Shown here piece after piece: positions 33,301-45,300 of a stretch of DNA of 64,000 bases. The stretch lies in the NCBI RefSeq assembly GCF_037325665.1, contig NC_090250.1, positions 43,902,896-43,966,895 on the forward strand. The letters are read 5' to 3'. Position 1 is the stretch's first letter, and each line of letters begins with the position of its first letter. The notes under the pieces were generated by a model that had not been told where the DNA came from, searched no databases, and saw only the letters and a list, made by a program, of their open reading frames with translations. A program made the position numbers and the translations under genes. This stretch comes from Littorina saxatilis. Lineage: Eukaryota > Mollusca > Gastropoda > Littorinimorpha > Littorinidae.

Positions 33301-36300
33301 ACACTTGCATAAACAATTAACATTCCAAACCGCAAGTCAAATTTACTTTCTTTGTTAAAACCCAATACACGTACTTGTAAAGCTTGAATACTTACCACAA
33401 ATAATATTTAACAATATCATGCAATTTATCCATTTGTTAATCTAATAATACCCTTAACCTTACCCCAACCAAATCACCGACTAAAAAAGATGTAATGAAG
33501 TAAAATTGAAAATTTCAATAATAAATTTTCATTTGATTAATATACTTACCCGAATCACAGATAGCATTGACGCAGTCTGAGATGCTAAGGTCTGAAAAAC
33601 GCTACCCGTCTTAAAATATTTAAAGGGAAGCAACCCCACCACAAAAAGTGTAAACGGATGCGTTGGTAAGGACGCCAGACCACGGGAGTTATCTCCCATT
33701 GGTATGTGTGACGTCACTACCGCTCCCAAACACGTGGTCTAAGTCATACGACTTTTTATAGAATACCGATCTCCTCACAAAAAGCGAGAGTGACACCTGA
33801 GTACCTGATACGAGAGTCCTTCTCGATGGAAAAAAGCTCATGATAGAGCATAAGCGTTCCTGAAGTTCCTTCACCTTAAGAACGCTCACCCTCCTATGAA
33901 CCGAGGCGGTGAAAACAGACTGTTCCGATCCGGTTAGCCAAAAGTAGGCTCCTGCTGGTGCATGGCCTGCTTCGAGTGCTTACCCAAGCATGACCGGGAG
34001 TGTGACGCCGTACTGCTTTTCTGCGTTAGAGTCCGTGTCTAACCAAGACAAGGACTCATTGTACTCATGGGTTGTGACAGAAAACGCCAATTAAAGAACA
34101 TGGCTGTGATCTTTGGACGTCGTTCCCGTCGAGTAAGCTTGACAAGGGTGCCGTAGACCGGCAGTCCTGTTGCGCTCAGAAAAGAGATGGTCGGAGGAAC
34201 TGGAAACCAGAACCACCCGACAGAAGAATCTTCTACCACTTCCTGCCTCAGAAGGCAAGGATGGTAGAAGGTAGCAGCTTGCCACAACGGTGTGGTCGGC
34301 GTAACCGTATAACGGAAAACCCAACTGACCGCAAGTTAATCTCTACCAATCCATGCTAACGCAGAGGGAGATAGAACTAGGAAGGAGCGACTTCCAGTTG
34401 TGCGTCAGCAACCAGAAGTGCTGAAAACACGGTGTTTGTTTGTTTTTGCTGGGACAAGCTGAACTTCTTTAACCCAGTGTGGGATTTTCAGTGGGGCGAC
34501 CACCCCCAACCCAGCGCGTCCCCGGGTGGCGGATAGGGGAACGGACTTCAGATATGAAGACCAGCCGCTTGCGGCCGCGGACCAAACTGGCAGTGTTTCC
34601 TACAAGGTGGAGTGGGGTAGCAGGCGGCACTGCTACTCTCTTCGAACTGCTACTCTCTTCGACGGGACTCATCCAATGCGATTATGGGCGCATTAAAACC
34701 CTAGCTCCGGGTGGGATCCCGACAAATCCTCCCCCCTGTGCTCTCAGGGTAGGACGTACGGGCCATGAGCTAAGGGTGAGGTAACCCCAACAGAAACCTC
34801 GAGTGCTGAAGACTGAGGTACTGGGCTGCATGGCGCACTGTAACAAACCATGGTACCACGCATCAACGCCAACCAAAAAAACGGCGAACGCAAAAAGAAG
34901 AAGAAGCTTAACGCCCAGCTGACCATGAAGGGCCATATCAGGGCGGTGCTGCTTTGACATATAACGTGCGCCACACACAAGACAGAAGTCGCAGCACGGG
35001 CTTCATGTCTCACCCAGTCACAGGACCAACCAGTACTGGCACTAACCCCATAATGCCAGACGCCAGGCGGAGCAGCCACTAGATTGCCAATTTTAAAGTC
35101 TTAGGTATGACCCGGCCGGGGTTCGAACCCACGACCTCCCAATCACGGGGTGGACGCCTTACCACTAGGCCAACCGTGCCGGTCTGAAAACACGGTGGCC
35201 GAAGCCTGGTGTGACTGGTGACCATGAACAAAATAGCTGAAAGCCGTAGTGCCCGTAGGTCAGTCTGCTTGTAGGCAATTGACTGTGTATCAAAAGCCAA
35301 AACAGAAATCAACGAAAAGCTGGTCGACATAACCGGAAACCGGGAAGCCAACCTGCCAGAAGCCTCCAAAGACGAAGTGTTCTTCGCAAATATCTGGAAG
35401 TTACTTTCGCCGCCAAATCAAGTGCCTCCCTGAGTTTGGCCGAAAAACCAGAACGCGTCTGTTTATCGCTGAAAGACTGAGAGTCAGACGCGGAGACCGA
35501 CGGGCAAAGCCGTAGTCATAGTTGCCTATGAAGGTAAGAATTCTTTCTTTATTTGGTGTTTAACATCGTTTTCAACCACGAAGGTTATATCGCGACGGGG
35601 AAAGGGGGGGGGGGGGGGGGGGAGATGGGATAGAGCCACTTGTTAATTGTTTCTTGTTCACAAAAGCACTAATCAAAAAATTGCTCCAGGGGCTTGCAAC
35701 GTAGTACAATATATGACCTTCCTGGGAGAATGCAAGTTTCCAGTACAAAGGACTTAACATTTCTTACATACTGCTTGACTAAAATCTTTACAAACATTGA
35801 CTATATTATTCTATACAAGAAACACTTAACAAGGGTAAAAGGAGAAACGGAATCCGTTAGTCGCCTCTTACGACATGGTGGGGAGCATCGGGTAAATTCT
35901 TCCCCCTAACCCGCGGGGGGTAAGGTAAGAATTGTCGAAATCCAAAGCCACAAGAACAGAGAGTGCAGTAGCCGACACCGCGGACGGGTGGAATGGCCAA
36001 TGCACAGGCTGAGGCTGAAAACCCGGGTGCCCGTAGGCCAGCCGTAGTTCCAAAAAACCCGACGTACATACGTAACCATCAGTGAGAGGAACAACATTTC
36101 CGGTCAGAACCGGAAGTGTGACAGACGAGGCAGCCAGTGGCTGAAACGACTGTTCAGACACGGGATTCAGAAAAAGTGATAATTAAGGAAAAAGAAGGTG
36201 GGGGTCGCAGAAGGCCCCCAGAAGCTGAAGGTTTTTAGTGTTTTAGACACACAAAAATGGCCCTGAAATGTATATTTCAGCTTAATCATAGAGCTTCTAT

Positions 36301-39300
36301 ATCAATGGCAATAACAACAATTCAAACAGCAGGGAAACATATGAAAGAAAATTGATTTTTTTTTTTACCTCACCTTGAATTAAAGCAGAACTGTTTTCCA
36401 TGAGTAGAAAATAGTTTGTCAGAGTCCACGGCAAGTTGATTTTAGCAAAAGCATCGCCAACTTTCACGTCTTGTGTCTTCTGGCCTTTCTCGTCTTTCCA
36501 GCTCAATGATACAACTTCATCGAGCCAGTCGAATCTCCAGAGATTTTTCTTGTACTTCTGCTGGTCAATTTCCCGGGCTAGAACGGTTTCGTCTCGCTTT
36601 AGCTTCCTCATCATTTTGGCAGGTGGCTCGAAGCGATGTAAAAATGGCGCCGAATCATTCTCATACGGTATGCTTATACTGAATCCCCGATAGCTACGTT
36701 GAAACGGTGACTGTAGGAGACAAAGAGCGCGTTCCCATACGGATCGACCAGCTGGTCGATCCGTATGGGAACGCGCTCTGACCGTTTTAGGAACCAACCG
36801 TTCAAGAATAGTATGGAATGGAGCGTCGCGATCAGCGGACCGGCCAAAAAACTTGGGTCTATACCTACATATACCCCCAAATTTTCTCAGCAAATTTGCA
36901 CGAATCTCAAGAATGATCCCTGGAGCCTAAAAATTTACGGAATTCCGTAAATTTACGGAAGAATCCCATGTCTGACTGTTACACGGACTGAGGCAGAAAG
37001 CCAGAATGCCCGAAGGCCAGTCTTAGATCCGACCCAGAAGAGACCACGGCGGGTGCTCGAGCCAGTGGACCTTGTTCTGCACTCCCCAACGTACACACGG
37101 AAGCATCAGGGAGAAGAACGGAATTTCCAGACAGAGCCAGAAGTGCGACAGACAAAACCACTCATTGCGGTAGCGAATGTTGCACGGACTGAGGCCGGAA
37201 CGTTGAGGAGACCAATTCCAGCAGGAGATGGTCTAGCCAAAACCTGAGAAAGGTGGTAAGCCACCGAAGGTGACTCCTTTTGTTCCTCGTAGCTTCCTCA
37301 GTAAACTGAGAATGAGAGAGAAACAAGTCCCTCCGACACATAACTGTGTGCGCATAGTGTTGGGAGGAAAGCCTCATTTGCTCTTCATTCACCCTGGCAA
37401 GGGCGGACAGAAGAGTAGACACGTCATCGGCGTCCTGTTCCCCAAAGAGCGTGAAGGGATCCAGTGACTCCGTGAGCGCGCGAGAAAGCGCCCTGAGGAT
37501 GGTCTCCGAAATGGAAGCCAACTCCTGAAGCTGACGTCCTATGTCCTCCGAAGCGGCAAGGGTGTGATCTGGGAACAGAACACCCGAATCCTTCATAGGC
37601 TGCGTCGCCAAAAGAGGAAGGAGCTCTTGCGGCACCGGTAAAGGTGCGCGCGGGAGCGCGAAGGACTCCAACAAGTTCCGACATTGCTTGGGCAAAGTAA
37701 ACTTCTAAAACCAGTGGGGACAAAAGTCGCCACCTGTGTCACTGAAGCTAACCAAGGCTGAGCTTGTTCCTGAGATGAACCATGCGGAACAAGCAGCGGA
37801 ACCGGAACGTTGGGGAGACCATTTCCGGCAGGAGATGGTCTGGCCAAAACCTGCGAGAGGTGGTAAGCCACCGAAGGTGACTCCTCGAACCGGAAGTAGG
37901 AGTCTTCCTCCTTCCCGGAACGGAAGTCGGCCATCGCCGAAGGAGCAACCGAAGCGGAAGCCGCCGACGACGAGGCACCCTCCGGGAAATATCTGGAAGT
38001 CACTTCCGCAGCAGCCTCAAGCTTATGCGGAAAACCAGAGTGTGCCCGATCACCAGCGAGAGACTGAGAGTCAAACTCGTCAAGCGACGAACAAGGACCG
38101 AAGTCACAGTTGCTAGTGGCCGACTGTTGACCGGGATAACCGGAAACCGGAAATCAGCCCGACCGGAAACCGTCCTGACTCACACCCTGACTAGCAGGAG
38201 GGTGAAGGTAGGTGGCATCAACACCCGGGGCCACCGGAACTGAGAAGGCAGTAGTCCCCACCACGGACGGGTTGAGTGACATATGCCCTGGCTGAGGCGG
38301 AAAGCCTGAATGCCCGTAGGCCAGCCGCTGATCCGCACTCACCGACATCCGTGAAGGAGGGTCGGGAAGCGGAACCGCATGTCCGGATGGAACCGGAAGT
38401 GTGACAGACGAAACCACATATTGGGAAGCGAATGTTGCACGGACTGAGGCCGGAAGCCCGAACGCCCGTAGGCCAGTCCTAGGTCCGAGCCGGAAGAGAC
38501 CGCGACGGGTGCTCGCAACGGCGGACCTATGCTTCCGGTAAAAACCGGAAGCGCAGCTGCCGAAAACGGCTGCTGCCTCTGCCCCGAATGTCCCAGGGTA
38601 TCCATTTCACTGGTGACCGACGGGTCAGACAAACCTGGCAATGGCTGCTGCCTCTGCCCCGAATGTCCCAGGGTAACCATTCCACTGGTGAGAGACGGGG
38701 CAGACAAACCTGGCAGGTAGTGACCCTGCTCTGACCGTATCTCCGAGGAGACGAGCATAACCATCTCAACCCGGATGGGGGAGACGGAATACGCCGGCCA
38801 GGAAGAAGCCTTTCTCCGGAGGAGAGTGTCTTATTGTATCACGAGTACATACAGACAGGCTTGTGGAACCGGAAAAGCTGGCAGCAAAGGCGGAACCACA
38901 GGAAGAAGAAGAGGCACCGGGGGAAGAATCCCTTGGAAACGTAGCCGCCGGCACCTTCAAAGCCACCAATGAACTCCTATCTGCCACAACAGGGGAAAGG
39001 AAGGAACTGGGAGACGGCAAGGTCCTCTGCATCTCGGCATGACCAAGATCATGAATATCTGGAATGAGAGAACCAAACAAATACGCCACCCGAGCACAGG
39101 ACTCGTGTGGTGACGTAGAGGGCAAAGAAACAAAGACCCAAAAATGGGCGCTAAGTTCATTTGCAAAACATTGAGAATGCAAAAGACATGGAAAAAAAAC
39201 GCGTCTGAAACCACAAACTCCGGTAATTTCTGAAAAGAAGACTAGGGCTAGGGAAACCCTTACCCTAGCCTCCGCGTATGCACCGCGCCAGACTGACACG

Positions 39301-42300
39301 TCAAAGATGGCGGCAAAAACAATGCTACTGAAAATTCAGCTATGCAAAGTGCTTGACTGCGCCTAAAACTATAAGTCCATCCGGGGCAGAAAAAGGCACA
39401 GAAATTACAATAATGTTAGCGTCGCCAGAAAAGACAACAAGAACAGGTGGAAAAGCAGAAGACGCCGAAGATATAGGCTTAGAAACGCCTTTACCCTTGA
39501 CATCCCCTTAAGAGCCGCGCTCTAACAACGTTATCAGCCATGCTGAAACCAAAATGGCGGCCAAACAAAAATGCTAGTGAAAAGTACAAGTCCAAAGGAA
39601 GTACAATGACCCAGTAGCCAAGACAAAATTCCTGTCAAAACGTCACAAAATGGAAAGAGCTCACCAACTAATGAAGCAGAAGGTGAATAAGACAGGTAGT
39701 GGCCGGAGGGAACCGAGCAAACAGCAAGGCAAACCGGCCACGAGAGCGAAAAATATCAAGACCTCCTCCTCCGAGCTGAAAAAGTCGTATGACTTGGACC
39801 ACAAGTTCGGGAGCGGTAGTGACGTCACACATACCAATGGGAGATAACTCCCATGGTCTGGCGTCCTTACCAACGCATCCGTTTACACTTTTTGTGGTGG
39901 GGTTGCTTCCCTTTAAATTTTGTAAGACAAGTAGCGTTTTTCAGACCTTAGCATCTCAGACTGCGTCAATGCTATATGTGATTCGGAGTAAGAATATGTA
40001 ATTTAACTAGAATGCGGGAGTAAATCATTACTCATTGCAGCAAAAACTACTCTTGTTACTAGAGACCTATATAAAAGAGTTATTTGGTTCATACATTTGT
40101 CTCCAATGCACCAATGAAGTTTGAAAAGTTTGTAGCCCCTAAAGTATTGCACATGACAGGTTAGTAATGCTGGGGGCTTCCTTGAAAGTTGACAGTTAGT
40201 AATGCTGTCTTTACATCATAAGGCCAAATGATCTGTTTGATATTTAACTTCCAAGAGGAAAATATATGACATGATGAGAACATTTACAATTACAACCCTA
40301 TCAATGTGCATATATGGCATCTGCAACTCTACATAGTAAGAAATGAAACACCGACTCCTGAAAACAGTTAAAAAGGACATAGCAAAAATAAAAAAAACAA
40401 ATGAACTAACATAAAAATTAAAATAGATACAAAAATAAAACTGATTTTCTACGCAAAGGTCTGGCCAAGCATCTACAAACAAAAAAGCTATAGTTTATAC
40501 CCTGGTTAAACTTGAAAGTCACCATCTTCATGACAGGTCTGCCTACCCTCCAAGTGAAGCTTCAGGGACAAAGTTCTGTTAAAGATTAAAATAAGTCGAG
40601 GTTGCGCGAAGCGCAAGCGAGTCGGCTAGGGGGGGTCCGGGGGCATGCCCCCCCGGAAATTTTTTTGGCCAAAAGGACACAATTGGTGCAATCTGGTGTC
40701 ATTTTACCCTAACATTGCCTTCAAATCATCTTGCCAAACTTGAACATTGTCACTGTAAATGTCACTGAAAAACTGTCTTGTTCTTGCGGATCACCAAGAA
40801 AATCCTCTCGCAGTGATTTTACTAGTATTGGTGTTTGCCTTTTCGCGTGTTTCTTTATTCTTGATGTGATTCGGGCCTTCCACATGTCGTCGAATGTCAT
40901 CAATGCCGCCAGATTTACAGCCGAATTCACTCCCAGATTCCGCACGCTCAGAACTAAGAACAGTTTTATTCCAAAGTCAATTGGCTTTTTAAATACCTAA
41001 GTTAATTAAAACTAGTATGTGTGCCGGTGAACATATGCACTGATTTCTGTGATGAATATTTTTTATATTCTTTGATGTGCACCCTTATGCTGAGTGTGAT
41101 AACCCTCGAATGACTAGTCCTGTGATAAATATTGTTCAATGACATATCTAGTCCTGTGATAATGATAGTTTTTAGCGGTAAACTTTTAGCTAAAGCTGAC
41201 GGCAATTAACCTATTTGGAATCATGTTACTATTCCTGTTAGTGTACATATGCGTGCGCGAGTGTAGTATGCTTCGTATGGTATTTTTATCTGTTGTCTTA
41301 TTATTTGTTTTGTCTTTTAATGTGCACCACACTGAAATTTCTCTGTATGAGATAATAAAGTATTCGTAACACAAATCGTGCACAAAACCTTCGTTTCGAC
41401 ACTTCCTGGCTTGATACACGGGTATGTCTCTGTATATTTCTCGATGTATTTCTGCGGACGCTTCATTTTTTTCGCAGGGTTATTATCGGTTTCACACACA
41501 GCGAGATTTTCTTTCCTTTTTGACGCTATCTTTTCTTCGACCTTTTCTTCTTGCAAGAAGTTGACGCGCATGCGTATTAGCTACAAAAAGCTGCTCGGCA
41601 ATAGTCGGAACCCGCCTACGTCATTTCTTAGCTGTGACTTCGGCAATTTCCGGAAGTCATTCACCAGGCAATCTCTCTCGCTCACACTGTTGTGAGCGTG
41701 TTTGGAATTTTTTTGAGTTTCCGGGACGCATTTCGAACATCCGTATTTTCCGGAACACTTGATAAAATTTATTGATTTCCGGGACAAATACGGAAATTCC
41801 GTAACGGTAGGCAGACCTGTCATGAATGAAGCACTGAGTAAGCAATTAGTTACATCATGCAGGTGTTGTCTAGGAGTAATGTGAGTCTATGACCATACTC
41901 TAAAAACAAAACCACTGCACTGAAGAATGCCATTGTCAATCTTTCCCAGACCTGGGAACCCCTGTTTTGCACTTTTGAGTAACAGCATTTGAACATCTAT
42001 GATTCAACAAGAAGGGCAAAGCCCATACGACTCACATGCTTTACACATTTTTCCTACCAAAATACATGTGACCTTGACCCAAGGTCAAGGTCATCCAAGG
42101 TCTTGCAACATAAAGCTGTTAATTCAAGACATAGGAAGTACAATGGTGCTTATTGGCTCTTTCTACCATGAGATATGGTCACTTTTAGTGGTTCACTACC
42201 TTATTTTGGTCACATTTCATAAGGGTCAAAGTGACCTTGACCATGATCATATGTGACCAAATGTGTCTCATGATGAAAGCATAACATGTGCCCCACATAA

Positions 42301-45300
42301 TTTTTAAGTTTGAAACAGTTATCTTCCATAGTTCAGGGTCAAGGTCACTTCAAAATATGTATACAATCCAACTTTGAAGAGCTCCTGTGACCTTGACCTT
42401 GAAGCAAGGTAAACCAAACTGGTATCAAAAGATGGGGCTTACTTTGCCCTATATATCATATATAGGTGAGGTATTCAATCTCAAAAACTTCAGAGAAAAT
42501 GGGAAAAATGTGAAAAATAGCTGTTTTTTAGGCAACATTTATGGCCCCTGCGACCTTGACTTTGAAGCAAGGTCAAGATGCTATGTATGTTTTTTGGGGC
42601 CTTGTCATCATACACCATCTTGCCAAATTTGGTACTGATAAACTGAATAGTGTCCAAGAAATATCCAACGTTAAAGTTTTCCGGACGGACGGACGTCCGG
42701 ACGGACGTCCGGACGGACGGACGGACGGACGACTCGGGTGAGTACATAGACTCACTTTTGCTTCGCATGTGAGTCAAAAATGCTTCACACGCGTCCGTCG
42801 CACTGTTAATTTAGTTTACCAATACATTTCAAACAAATGCTTCGTTCAATGTTTACTGTAAAACAAGAAGAGCAAACGCTCAATCGAGTCACTTTCGCAG
42901 TTCTGAATATTATATGAGGCATCAGATGGACAGGAAGAAATTGCTATTCACAACACAATGAGTCACATTCACATAAAATTTGAGCCCGGTCACTTTTATA
43001 GTTTCCGAGAAAAGCCCAACGTTAAGTTGTGTGTTGCTGAACAGAAAAGGCTAGTTATCTCCCTTGTTTTTCTGATAACGTTCGTAAAAGGCTACAGATG
43101 TAAATACTTTGATGTAAAGAATAATCCTACAAAGTTTCAATCACATCCGATGAACTTTGTCAAAGATATAAAATGTCTAATTTTTCCTTTGACGCTGACC
43201 TGTGACCTTGAAAAAGGTCAAAGGTCAACGAAACCATCGTAAAAGTGTAGAGGTCATTGGAGGTCACGACTAAACAAAATATGAGCCCGATCGCTTTGAT
43301 AGTTTCCGAGAAAAGTCCAACGTTAAGGTGGTGTCTACGGCCGGCCGGCCGGCCGGCCGGCCGGACAGACTAACACTGACCGATTACATAGTCACTTTTT
43401 CTCAAGTGACTCAAAAAATGTAATCCTGTGTTAAAATACTGGATAGGCTTCAGGATGCACTTGTGAAGAAACGTAGTCTAGGAATTTTTCTCGTCGTATT
43501 TTTTCCACTGACTGTACTGATCGTATTTTAGACAATCATGTGTACAAAATACGGAAAAATCGTGTTGATTCCCAGGTCTGCTTTCCATACTACCCAACCC
43601 ATTACCAGTGACACCGCTGTACATGCAAACTACAAAACTGAGCAGCAGGAAAGAGGCAAGACAACCACAAAATGAAGAACAACCAGGACGAATAGAAGGA
43701 GGGAAGCAGGGTGAGTATGTACTACGACACTGACAGGAGTATTTCTGGAAAGTGGTGAGTGGATAAAACATGGACAAAAGTAGTTAGAAGAAAAAGAGGT
43801 CACCATGCAGTGCAACAGCCCAGCGGTCAGAATTCACCAGCAATTTACTTTAACTTCCCTATCATGACTGCACTTCTGAAAAAAATATCCGGTTACATCA
43901 TCTTTTTAGCAAACTGGGGAACTGTCTTCAAAAGCAAAATTATTTGAAATGTTCCCAAGAACATGATTTTTCCTCTACTTATTTCTAAATAGTCTGGCAA
44001 GACATGTAGAGATGGATGAGGGGGTGGAATACTGAGAGTGGGGAAGCGGACGAGAAGTGTTAAAATAGGGGATCTGGAGGCCTAATGAAGAATGGGACTA
44101 GTGTGAATTTCCGATGAACACACAGAGCAGCAGACTGTCAAGCAAAACAGCACAAGTTTTCCCGTAATACTGGCAGCTGCAAAAAGATCCCTCATTCTCC
44201 CCAAGAAGACCAAGGCTCAGTGAGGCAGAACACAGCAGCAGTATACCTATATTTTACCCACAATCCCACAGCACAGCTGTCAGCCAACCCTGAAACACTA
44301 GCAGCAGCACACTTCAGTCGCAGCTTCCAAAACCCATGTCATTCAGTTTAGCCGTACATAACCCTAACACATCAAAAAGCTTTAAACATGTTTTTATCCA
44401 TGCTTATGAATGCACTGTTTGAGCGATCACTGAATGATGATTTGAACACAGAAGTTAATGGAAAACTGAAGATAAATGTACTAAAAATCAAAAAGGAGAC
44501 CGATAAAGATCATCATTTTCTCCTCTCTGATATTCACTAGCCAAAACAGAGAGAAACAGATTTTGACAGGTATTAGAATTTTAGATTACTGCACACCTTA
44601 CTTATGTGTACCTCAAAATTCAGTTATACTCCTTTTAAGATAGATTTCGGCAAGTTAAAAACAATGTGTCAACTGTCATGTGATGCCTATATTATGCATT
44701 TCCAAATGAAATGTGAGCTTCAAACGTGACTAATAACAGAAACTTTCAACTGTTAATTGGAAAACTTTTGAACATTAACTTTCCCCAAAATGTGAAACAC
44801 AACCAAAATCGGTGACTGTTAACTTTAACAAATTTGGATTCCTGTGTTTAAAAGCCAAAACAGGTTAACTGTGCGTCTAGGCAGCTGCATACCCCTTCCT
44901 TTGCCAGAATATCTACCAGTAGCTTTTGGCCCTTCAGAGGCCGTGTCTCCAAAAATGTGCTGATAGGAATTGCCGCTCGCATTAGGGGTGCTGGGTTCAG
45001 GGGAGCTTCTGGTGTCCCCAAATAGGTTATCATGAGTATTGACCCGCTGGCTGACACTTGTGCCTCTACTGCCCAGAGCAGGGGAAGAAGCGGTGTTCCC
45101 AAATATATGGCTGAAGGAATCATCACCATCACGGGCTGCCCGCTGACCACCATTGCCCTGCCCGGAGCCTGCCGATGAAGCGCCAAAGATTGCTGAGTCT
45201 GATGGCTTGCCGCCACCCGCCGTGCGTTGCTTGGCACTAGCAGCAGGGGCTGGATCAGGTGCCCCAAAGATGTTGCTGGAAGCACCTCCTGGAGGCCTCA

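Larger units (their letters stand above)
33541..39997. mobile_element. Large degenerate element with ~220-bp terminal inverted repeats (possible DIRS-like relic)
   Basis: The left end (33541-33760) and right end (39779-39997) are inverted copies; both contain GAATCACA(G/T)ATAGCATTGACG, AACGCATCCGTTTACACTTT and AAGTCATACGACTTTTT. The 6.4-kb interior has old, broken coding pieces on the minus strand between about 37160 and 39300, plus internal duplications. A segment near 37160-37700 rich in helices and containing CRRDLFLSHSQF recalls the capsid-like ORF1 of DIRS-type retroelements, which also have inverted terminal repeats. No reverse transcriptase or tyrosine recombinase was recognised, so the assignment is tentative. 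The copy is clearly broken in several places and holds later insertions (34893-35184, 35543-35921). It lies in JPT intron 2. Confidence 0.65.

Noticed and set aside
36374-36710. Extra JPT exon
   Set aside because: It enters in phase 0, but JPT exon 2 exits in phase 1, and exons 2 and 3 already join perfectly without it.
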